The position numbers and the translations under genes were made by a program. The notes below the pieces were generated by a model that was not told the DNA's origin, searched no databases, and saw only the letters and a list, made by a program, of their open reading frames with translations. Below are positions 1 to 5,550 of a DNA stretch of 7,524 bases, piece by piece. Source of the stretch: Caryophanales bacterium (GTDB taxonomy: Bacteria; Bacillota; Bacilli; Alicyclobacillales; SLC66); NCBI GenBank assembly GCA_027341705.1, contig DAIELO010000053.1, positions 1 through 7,524 of the forward strand, read 5' to 3'. The stretch's first letter is position 1. Each line of letters begins with the position of its first letter.

Positions 1-1
1 C

Positions 2-97
2 ATTTTAATTGGCATTGTAGGCATCCACCTAATGGCTGTGCGAAAACGCGGTGTGGTGCCCCCGATTGGCACACCGGAGGAAGGTGACGAGATTTGA
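2..97 (+). CDS. Cytochrome b6-type subunit of a quinol-cytochrome c (bc/b6-type) complex, C-terminal end only
   Basis: Only the last 31 codons and the stop are in the window, read in frame from base 2. The peptide begins with a hydrophobic helix end, then GIHLMAVRKRG, then VVPPIG and an acidic tail. This matches the end of helix D of cytochrome b6, where the family has a histidine (haem b ligand) followed by a hydrophobic residue pair, R-K/R-x-G and a Pro-containing end. The histidine here is at bases 26-28. The protein ends about 20 residues after this helix, as b6-type subunits do, so the second half of cytochrome b must come from another gene, and the next gene is in the right place. The stop codon overlaps the next start by 4 nt, which implies translational coupling. 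The family assignment rests on a short tail plus context. Confidence 0.72.
   Translation: MLIGIVGIHLMAVRKRGVVPPIGTPEEGDEI
76..86 (+). promoter_or_regulatory. Ribosome binding site supporting the TTG start at 94
   Basis: GGAGGAAGGTG lies inside the 3' end of the cytochrome b6-like gene. Its AAGGTG part ends 7 nt before the TTG at 94-96. It supports TTG as the start of the 317-residue protein, as no ATG or GTG is better placed. Confidence 0.6.
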
Positions 98-1047
98 AGG
101 AATGGGCGTATCCGGATGAAAGAAGATTCAAAGTGAAAGATTTTGATTTGATCAAAGAAGGAACTGTCAGCCTCCTGATCATCACCGTCATTATACTGAT
201 CGTCGCGGGTTTTGCTGGAGCGCCGTACCGTCCCGCCATAACAAATCAAGATATTGCAACAAAGAATCCAGTACTGTTTGAACAAACAGCGCTTGGTTAT
301 ATCGACGGCTCAGAACCTATCGCCTCCTATGGCCCTCCTTATAACTACGGCTGGCATGGGAATGTTACCGGTGTGCAGTCTTTAGGGGGATTTTCGCCAC
401 AGACATGGTGGGGTACGCCATACGCTGTGAATACAGCTAACGATTTCGTGCTCACACCACTTGCAAAACTCGCGACAGCGTCTGGCAACGGCAGTCTCCA
501 GAACACCCTAACCACCTACCAATCCGCGTCTTATGCACAACAAATGGCATGGAATAATAATTACGAGATCGCATTGTCCAAAGCAACTGTTTCAGGGAAC
601 CAAGTCGTTGTCCCTCGCGGAGATTACGGCCCTGTGGCGCAAATGATGCAAGCTGAACTGCGATTTGCTCAAGCTGGCTTACTGTCCGGCGTATTAGATG
701 CCGAGACCAATCAAGGTGTGTATCGATGGAATGTTCAAAATGATTTGCTGTTTTTACAAGGCAATCCACTGAAGCAGATGGCTGGAAAGATCAATATGTT
801 GGGTGAACAATGGGGGATCAGCCACGATGAACAGACATACCCAGGTCCGTGGTGGCTCACTCCCTACACATTGTTGTATCAAGTCCCACCTTGGTCGACC
901 TCTCCCGCAGGTGATCAGTTGGCCGCCTACTCCGTTTTTGTATTGGTGATTCTGTTGGCATTCTTACCGTGGATTCCCGGATTAAATCACCTACCAAGAC
1001 TCCTGCCCGTATATAAATTGATCTGGCGTGACTGGTACCGTCGTTGA
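94..1047 (+). CDS. Subunit IV-like membrane protein of the cytochrome b6-type complex, with a large extracytoplasmic insertion
   Basis: 317 residues from a TTG start. A charged cytoplasmic N-terminus (1-23) is followed by one helix (about 24-42), an extracytoplasmic domain (about 45-273), a second helix (about 276-294) and a basic C-terminal tail ending in WRDWYRR. There are no cysteines, so no CxxCH haem site and no iron-sulphur ligands. Residues 7-46 resemble the helix E region of subunit IV or cytochrome b C-terminal domains. Residues 250-266 (PGPWWLTPY, then LLYQVPP) can be laid over the PEWY-FLP-Y-ILR-IP segment of the quinol-oxidising site, with Pro in place of the catalytic Glu. The LPWIPG end of helix 2 matches the usual helix F end. 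The roughly 200 residues between are unrecognised, polar and aromatic-rich. Position after a b6-type gene with a 4-nt overlap supports membership of that complex. An accessory subunit unrelated to subunit IV remains possible. Confidence 0.6.
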   Translation: MKEWAYPDERRFKVKDFDLIKEGTVSLLIITVIILIVAGFAGAPYRPAITNQDIATKNPVLFEQTALGYIDGSEPIASYGPPYNYGWHGNVTGVQSLGGFSPQTWWGTPYAVNTANDFVLTPLAKLATASGNGSLQNTLTTYQSASYAQQMAWNNNYEIALSKATVSGNQVVVPRGDYGPVAQMMQAELRFAQAGLLSGVLDAETNQGVYRWNVQNDLLFLQGNPLKQMAGKINMLGEQWGISHDEQTYPGPWWLTPYTLLYQVPPWSTSPAGDQLAAYSVFVLVILLAFLPWIPGLNHLPRLLPVYKLIWRDWYRR

Positions 1048-1057
1048 CAGCAAAGTA

Positions 1058-1085
1058 GCGGGTCTCGCACTTGCGCGAGACCTGC
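1058..1085 (+). terminator. GC-rich hairpin between convergent genes, probable terminator
   Basis: GCGGGTCTCGC (1058-1068) pairs with GCGAGACCTGC (1075-1085) around a 6-nt loop. This gives 11 bp including one G-U pair that forms only in the plus-strand transcript, 10 nt after the stop of the subunit IV-like gene. No run of Us follows on either strand, so intrinsic termination may be weak. The inner 8-bp stem (1061-1068 with 1075-1082) is perfect and could also act on transcripts of the opposing operon, whose last gene ends at 1151. Confidence 0.5.
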
Positions 1086-1150
1086 CCTTAGTGAATTGAT
1101 TTATCTTCATGGGACATACTGACGACTGGCATGTTTAGGTGGCGATCAAT

Positions 1151-1924
1151 TCAACTGGTTGATGGCACATGAGCCACCATGACTTCCACTCCGATTGCCT
1201 CTAATTGCAAGCGAGTATCTTCGTGAATGTTCGCATCTGTCACCAACACATCGATACGGTGAATATCTGCAATCACTGAAAAAGCACGAACGCCAAATTT
1301 ACTCGAATCAGCGAGCACCACCACCTGCTCCGCCCGTTCCATGATGACTTTGCGAAGTAACACTTCCAACTCGTTGAAATCGGTTAGTCCAATATCAAAA
1401 GACATCCCGCCGACACCGATAAAAGCGCGGTTTACGTAGTAATGCCGTAACATTTCTTCTGCTTTTTCTCCCACTAAATAAGGTTCATCCTCCTGAAGAT
1501 CCCCTCCAGTCACCAATACTCGCACGCCACTACGCTTCATGACTTGTGCCACCAGAAGCGATGGAGTAAGTACGGTCAAATTTTGTTTATCATCTAAAAA
1601 ATCACAAAATGTCCGCACGGTAGTGCCTACATCTAGAATCAAAGAATCACCGTCCTGAACCAACGTACTGGCAAGCGCGCCAATCGCGCGTTTCTCTGCT
1701 TGACGGTGCAGTTCCCGTTCGCGATATAGGCGTACTGGTTCTTGCTGACTGCTAACCGCACCGCCATAAACCCTCCGGACAAAGCCTTCCCGTTCGAGCA
1801 TTTCCAAGTCTCTTCGAATGGTTTCCCCAGAGACTAAGAAACGTTGAGCCAAATCCACGACTCGCACGGAGGAGTGAACCTGAACTAACTTAGTGATTTC
1901 TCGCATTCGTTCAACGGCCAGCAA
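1151..1924 (-). CDS. DeoR/GlpR-family transcriptional repressor
   Basis: 257 residues, a normal length for the family. The N-terminal winged helix-turn-helix (about 4-57) has the family signature: LAQRFLVSGETIRRDLEMLE at 25-44, then GFVRRVYGGAV at 47-57. The C-terminal DeoR sensor domain, which has a sugar-phosphate-isomerase-like fold, has DVGTT at 98-102, TGG at 139-141, GVGG at 170-173 and DSSKFG at 206-211. Members usually repress a neighbouring catabolic operon and are released by a phosphorylated intermediate of that pathway. Last gene of the operon; it overlaps the PHP gene by 14 nt. The TTG start is supported by AAAGGAGG 8 nt upstream. By context it controls the transporter operon, probably including itself. 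The effector is unknown, and no operator can be assigned because the promoter is outside the window. Confidence 0.92.
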   Translation of the reverse strand: MLAVERMREITKLVQVHSSVRVVDLAQRFLVSGETIRRDLEMLEREGFVRRVYGGAVSSQQEPVRLYRERELHRQAEKRAIGALASTLVQDGDSLILDVGTTVRTFCDFLDDKQNLTVLTPSLLVAQVMKRSGVRVLVTGGDLQEDEPYLVGEKAEEMLRHYYVNRAFIGVGGMSFDIGLTDFNELEVLLRKVIMERAEQVVVLADSSKFGVRAFSVIADIHRIDVLVTDANIHEDTRLQLEAIGVEVMVAHVPSTS

Positions 1925-2768
1925 CGTGAACGCCTCCTTTCATCGCTTTTTCAAACCAATCCCAATGACTCCCCACATCGTTTGGGCGATGTGCGTCAGA
2001 ACCATACACCACTTCAATTCCTAGACTGTTGGCTTCGTGCAGGAACATGAAAGGCACATACGCTTCTTGACAAGTCTTCACACGTAGACCAGACATATTA
2101 GCATCGATTCCTACATGCGCAGTTTTTAAAAGCGGCAAGATACGTTTTAATCGCGAATGTATTTGTTCCTCATCAAAAGCGGGTAATTCTTTCGCGAATT
2201 TTTTGATCAACAGTAAATGGCCAATTCGCGTAGGGATAGCTAACGTTCCTGCAAATCGAATCGCCGCTTCCACTTGATCGAAATACTCATCCACCACTTT
2301 GTCCATACTTCCATAATAACGTAAAAGTCCATCGCGCCAATCATTTGCTGAAAAATCCACACAGCGCATGCCTTCCTTGCCGCGTAGAAAATGCACCGAC
2401 ACAACCGCTTCTTCAATATGGCCGTCACCGTAGGTGAGTATATCTTTAGTAAATCCTTCCTTGCCCTCCAGATAATCAAGTTCCAGACCTACGCTAATTT
2501 GAATGATATCCGCATATTGCTCCTTCACGAGATTGGCCTCTTGAATATATGGGAATATATCTTCAGTGGGCATCGCCAATAAATCCATCATCTCGGGATC
2601 TGCCAGCCAATTGGTTGGTAATGGCGGGTGCTCGGTGAGCGAATATTTGCTAAAACCATGGCTAACCGCCTGTTCTATGTAAGCAGAGAACGCAACACGT
2701 TCTCCATGATGACAATAATGGGTGTGCGAATGCCCATCCCATTTTTGAAGCTGGTCATTCATAATCAT
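1911..2768 (-). CDS. PHP-domain phosphoesterase, HisJ/HisK (histidinol-phosphatase-like) family
   Basis: 285 residues, slightly longer than typical HisK. The metal-binding motifs of the PHP superfamily are all present in order: DGHSHTH with CHHG (11-22), TEH (45-47), GLELDY (94-99), SVHF (124-127), RIGH (181-184), NMSGLR (224-229) and GSDAH (256-260). These residues hold a multinuclear metal centre that hydrolyses phosphomonoesters, so the product is expected to be an active cytoplasmic phosphatase. HisK converts histidinol phosphate to histidinol, but no histidine gene is nearby. Sitting between an ABC ATPase and a DeoR repressor suggests that it works on a compound brought in by the transporter or on a product of the hydrolase gene at 6673-7518. 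The ATG start overlaps the ATPase stop as ATGA. AGGGG 10 nt upstream favours the first of two nearby ATGs. Family certain; substrate unknown. Confidence 0.88.
   Translation of the reverse strand: MIMNDQLQKWDGHSHTHYCHHGERVAFSAYIEQAVSHGFSKYSLTEHPPLPTNWLADPEMMDLLAMPTEDIFPYIQEANLVKEQYADIIQISVGLELDYLEGKEGFTKDILTYGDGHIEEAVVSVHFLRGKEGMRCVDFSANDWRDGLLRYYGSMDKVVDEYFDQVEAAIRFAGTLAIPTRIGHLLLIKKFAKELPAFDEEQIHSRLKRILPLLKTAHVGIDANMSGLRVKTCQEAYVPFMFLHEANSLGIEVVYGSDAHRPNDVGSHWDWFEKAMKGGVHVAGR
1933..1940 (-). promoter_or_regulatory. Strong ribosome binding site deciding the TTG start of the DeoR gene
   Basis: On the minus strand AAAGGAGG lies 8 nt before the TTG at 1924-1922, within the last codons of the PHP gene's 3' region and its overlap zone. 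It supports independent re-initiation at the regulator gene rather than pure read-through coupling. Confidence 0.7.
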
Positions 2769-3859
2769 GAATATTCTGCCCCTACATATGATCTGATTGA
2801 TGCTGGTACGCGAGGATCTTCGATTTTCACGCCTATCTCCTGTCCCACTTCCAGCCTTGCCGCCGTCGTGGAAAGCACATCCACCACTATTTCTTCACTA
2901 TGAACCAGCAATCGGATTCTCGTCATGGGACCTGAAAATACCTTAGCCACAATCTTTCCCTTCGTCGCACTGTTATCCAACGCAGAAACAACAGTAATGG
3001 ATTCTGGTCTGACACGAAGTCTAAAATCATGACCAATGATGGCATTTTGAACAGACATTACCCAAAAAAATACATGTGTACCCCAACGCAATAAGGCAAT
3101 GCTGTTATCTCCTTCTACTGAGTTAACTTCCATCACTTTGACAGGTATATCGATCATTTGGCCAATAAAATATTCAGCAAATTCAGTTCGCGGCGCATAG
3201 TACACATCAAGCGGAGTGCCCACCTGTTCAATTTGGCCATGCGCCATGACCACCACACGATCACTCAGTTCCAATGCTTCTTCCTGATCATGTGTCACCA
3301 TCACCGTGGTCACTTGAGTCGCTTTTTGGATATCTTTTAAAAATTCGCGCAAACTCTGACGTACTTTTGCATCCAAAGCAGATAGCGGTTCGTCAAGAAG
3401 AAGCAGCGGCGGATGAAAAGCTAACGCCCTAGCCAGCGCCACCCGTTGACGCTCCCCGCCACTTAATTGCTGAGGCAAGTGATGACTGCGTTGTTGTAAC
3501 CCTACCAGATCAAGTAATTCATGAACACGTTGCAACACTCGCTGCAAATCCCATTTTCGTACCCTTAGCGGAAAAGCAATGTTATCAAAAGCGTTCATAT
3601 TCGGAAACAATGCATACGATTGGAATACTACACCAATATTGCGTTTTTGCGGGGGCAAATACGTGATATCGGTGCCATCAATGCGGACTGACCCCGTTGT
3701 CGGATGTTCAAGCCCTGCAATCATCCGCAACACTGTTGTTTTTCCAGAACCACTCGGTCCCAAAAGCGTGACAAATTCACCTTCATTCACCGTCAAGCTA
3801 AAATCCTTTGTCGCATAAAGCGAATCATAGCGCTTGCTCAGATGTTCGATGCTCAACAC
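2765..3859 (-). CDS. ABC importer ATP-binding protein (polyamine/iron/phosphonate-type, with TOBE-like C-terminus)
   Basis: 364 residues. Walker A GPSGSGKT at 34-41, Q-loop Gln80 in VVFQSYALFP, signature LSGGERQRVALARAL at 132-146, Walker B LLLLDE at 152-157, D-loop SALD at 160-163 and switch His190 are all intact, so ATP hydrolysis is expected. The signature has Glu in place of the usual Gln (LSGGE), a common variant among importers of this class. Residues about 235-355 form a C-terminal extension with beta-rich TOBE-like character (RVRPESITV at 282-290), as in the PotA/FbpC/PhnT group that energises import of polyamines, ferric iron, thiamine or 2-aminoethylphosphonate. It pairs with the two permeases just upstream. 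The GTG start has AAGGAGG 10 nt before it and lies 35 nt inside the preceding permease gene. The class does not reveal the substrate. Confidence 0.93.
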   Translation of the reverse strand: MLSIEHLSKRYDSLYATKDFSLTVNEGEFVTLLGPSGSGKTTVLRMIAGLEHPTTGSVRIDGTDITYLPPQKRNIGVVFQSYALFPNMNAFDNIAFPLRVRKWDLQRVLQRVHELLDLVGLQQRSHHLPQQLSGGERQRVALARALAFHPPLLLLDEPLSALDAKVRQSLREFLKDIQKATQVTTVMVTHDQEEALELSDRVVVMAHGQIEQVGTPLDVYYAPRTEFAEYFIGQMIDIPVKVMEVNSVEGDNSIALLRWGTHVFFWVMSVQNAIIGHDFRLRVRPESITVVSALDNSATKGKIVAKVFSGPMTRIRLLVHSEEIVVDVLSTTAARLEVGQEIGVKIEDPRVPASIRSYVGAEYS

Positions 3860-4631
3860 GGGGAAGCCCCCTCCTTTTCTTTACTGAAAATGATCCCAAG
3901 GCTAAAAATACACCGATCATGGCAATGACAAGCGCTATAACGGCCATGGCTGCACCTGTGAGCGGGTCATTTTGGAAGTCTACTTGCAAGTAAATAGGAA
4001 GCGTCATATAGGAACCGCCGGTCGTCAACTGCGTAATAGTAAATTCACCCATTCCAATACTGAAAACGAGCACGGCACCTATCAGAATTCCCGGAGACAT
4101 TAGCGGTATCTGTACTTTCATGAGTGAGTGTAGATTGGAACTGCCTAAACTTCTCGCCACATCATGATACACCTTGGCGTCTGCATGGCGGAGCCGATTC
4201 AAGACCGCTTGGATGTAATAGGGCATCCCAAATAAGGTAAATGCAAATGGCAATAAGATAGGCGTTCCCGCAAGTGCGAAAGGTGGATTGCTGAAAAACT
4301 GCACATAGGCAAGCCCCAATACGACGGCTGGCATGATAAATGTAAGAAAGCCCAGTGCTTCCATGATGCGAAGTAACCGATTCCCATATAGAAACCCATA
4401 CCAGATCGGAGGCGTCAACAACATCACGGAAAGCGCTACACTGATCAGTGAAATCACTACCGATCGCACCAGCGCCATTTGAAAAGTGGGATCAGTAAAC
4501 AGCATCGCGTAACTACTTACGTTAAACAACCCTTCGTTATCGATACTAAACACCACAAGACCAATAACAGGAATGATCATCTGGAGGATAAAAATGATCG
4601 TAATCACTTTTTGTACGATCCTACTTGGCAT
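3825..4631 (-). CDS. ABC transporter permease, second subunit
   Basis: 268 residues from the ATG at 4631. A reading frame open to 4736 would add 35 residues, but that extension is polar and aromatic, lies wholly inside the previous permease gene and is not permease-like. The ATG at 4631 has GGAGG 11 nt upstream and gives a proper start, with a basic stretch (MPSRIVQK) then the first helix (about 8-29). About six hydrophobic segments follow. The cytoplasmic coupling loop at 154-181 has a degenerate EAA motif (DVARSLG, then a conserved G at 181), which docks on the ATPase. Resembles the PotC/PhnV type of binding-protein-dependent permease. Overlaps the first permease by 11 nt and the ATPase by 35 nt, so the three transporter subunits are probably translated in fixed proportion. 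Confidence 0.9.
   Translation of the reverse strand: MPSRIVQKVITIIFILQMIIPVIGLVVFSIDNEGLFNVSSYAMLFTDPTFQMALVRSVVISLISVALSVMLLTPPIWYGFLYGNRLLRIMEALGFLTFIMPAVVLGLAYVQFFSNPPFALAGTPILLPFAFTLFGMPYYIQAVLNRLRHADAKVYHDVARSLGSSNLHSLMKVQIPLMSPGILIGAVLVFSIGMGEFTITQLTTGGSYMTLPIYLQVDFQNDPLTGAAMAVIALVIAMIGVFLALGSFSVKKRRGLPRVEHRTSEQAL
3870..3876 (-). promoter_or_regulatory. Ribosome binding site deciding the GTG start of the ATPase gene
   Basis: AAGGAGG on the minus strand, 10 nt before the GTG at 3859-3857 and inside the 3' end of the second permease gene. The next codon is TTG, so a start one codon later cannot be excluded. Confidence 0.65.
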
Positions 4632-5478
4632 TGAGTGATCCCCCTCCCCGTGCATGAAGCAGCGAAAACCGTTGTGCGAGAAAATAAAGTACGATGGCTC
4701 CCCCCAGAACCACCATTTCTTCCATAGATAACGCATCTCCGAGACCCAAGTTCATGCTCACATTGCCATTGACCATATAGCCGATCAAAATAGGCACGAG
4801 ATTCACACTTCCACCTGCTAATTCGTATGAGGTCACATAAGTGGAGAAGGCGTTGGCAAACAGCAGTGCAAACGTACTCACCATGCTGGGAAAAAGCACG
4901 GGAACAGCCACTTTACGAAGATATAGTGAGAGTGGAGCGCCAAGGGTATAAGCTGCCTCTTCCCATTCTTTGAACAATGAACCCACCGCAGGAATCATTA
5001 AAATCACGGACAGAGGCGTCAAAAATGACAAATAAGCGACGAAAAGGCCAGAAAATGATGCGATATTCCATCCCATCGTCACAAGATTCACGTGAAATAA
5101 CTGATTGATTATGACCGTCAAAATGCCTGACGTGCCAAGTGTCGCCATGAAAGCCACCGCTAACGGCAACCCCGCAAAATTGGCCATCGTACTTGATAAC
5201 GCAGTGATCAAATGTTGTACCCATGCCGCAGGCGTTCTCATCACGCTCCACGTAATCGCAAATCCCCAGATCATCGCTACGACACTACTGTATAGAGACA
5301 ACAACGTAGTAGTCAGAAATGCGTTCACATATTGCGAAGTAAAAGTCTGCTCGTAAAAAGATAGTGTGAGACCATGGTTCCCATAGATGCTGACAAGTAA
5401 AATTCCAACTGCTGGGATGATAGCGAACAAGAGCAAGAATAGAAATACGGGTATAAAGATCAGCCAACACCATCGCAC
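4621..5478 (-). CDS. ABC transporter permease, first subunit
   Basis: 285 residues. A hydrophobic N-terminal helix (about 5-30) is followed by about five more membrane segments. A clear cytoplasmic EAA loop at 173-196 begins EEAAYTLGAPLSLYLRKV and is followed by VPVLFPS, the conserved contact with the ATPase. Together with the next gene it forms the heterodimeric membrane channel, as in PotB/PotC-type importers, rather than the single fused permease of FbpB-type iron importers. The GTG start is the first possible one, because an in-frame TGA lies five codons upstream. AGGGGTG about 10 nt before it serves as the ribosome binding site. It follows the binding-protein gene after 72 nt that contain a strong RNA hairpin, which may lower expression of the membrane subunits relative to the binding protein. 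Confidence 0.9.
   Translation of the reverse strand: MRWCWLIFIPVFLFLLLFAIIPAVGILLVSIYGNHGLTLSFYEQTFTSQYVNAFLTTTLLSLYSSVVAMIWGFAITWSVMRTPAAWVQHLITALSSTMANFAGLPLAVAFMATLGTSGILTVIINQLFHVNLVTMGWNIASFSGLFVAYLSFLTPLSVILMIPAVGSLFKEWEEAAYTLGAPLSLYLRKVAVPVLFPSMVSTFALLFANAFSTYVTSYELAGGSVNLVPILIGYMVNGNVSMNLGLGDALSMEEMVVLGGAIVLYFLAQRFSLLHARGGGSLNAK
4643..4647 (-). promoter_or_regulatory. Ribosome binding site fixing the start of the second permease
   Basis: GGAGG within a G-rich run (GGGGAGGGGG) on the minus strand, 11 nt before the ATG at 4631-4629. No comparable site was noticed near the upstream in-frame start at 4736. Confidence 0.65.
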
Positions 5479-5501
5479 GTAGTATATTCACCCCTAAATG
5501 T

Positions 5502-5536
5502 GAAACGGCCAACGCCCAGTAGACGCTGACCGCCTC
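5502..5536 (-). promoter_or_regulatory. 15-bp RNA hairpin between the binding-protein and permease genes
   Basis: In the minus-strand transcript, 5536-5522 (GAGGCGGTCAGCGTC) pairs over its whole length with 5516-5502 (GGCGTTGGCCGTTTC) around a 5-nt loop. The 15 pairs include five G-U wobbles, which would be C-A mismatches in a plus-strand RNA, so the structure belongs to the operon's own message. It starts 14 nt after the binding-protein stop codon and ends 23 nt before the permease start. No U run follows, so a terminator is less likely than a 3'-end stabiliser or RNase-processing boundary, as known for the gap between malE and malF. Perfect palindrome TTGATCAA (5540-5547) lies just before it. 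Confidence 0.65.
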
Positions 5537-5550
5537 TAATTGATCAACAC

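Noticed and set aside
452..769. Minus-strand open frame of 105 residues inside the subunit IV-like gene
   Set aside because: No recognisable domain, antisense to a gene with convincing membrane topology, and no ribosome binding site noticed. Taken as a chance frame.
94..1047. Cytochrome c subunit fused after cytochrome b, as in Bacillus QcrC
   Set aside because: The protein contains no cysteine, so it has no CxxCH haem-binding site.
1911..2768. Naming the PHP protein as histidine-biosynthesis HisK
   Set aside because: Motifs fit the family, but no histidine gene is present and the gene is embedded in a transporter operon. The substrate was left open.
4632..4736. Longer start for the second permease, adding 35 residues
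   Set aside because: The extra residues lie entirely in the first permease gene and are not hydrophobic in a permease pattern. The ATG at 4631 has a clear ribosome binding site and a normal permease N-terminus.
4913..5251. Minus-strand open frame of 112 residues overlapping the first permease
   Set aside because: Same strand but another frame of a well-supported permease with an intact EAA loop. Its protein has no family features.
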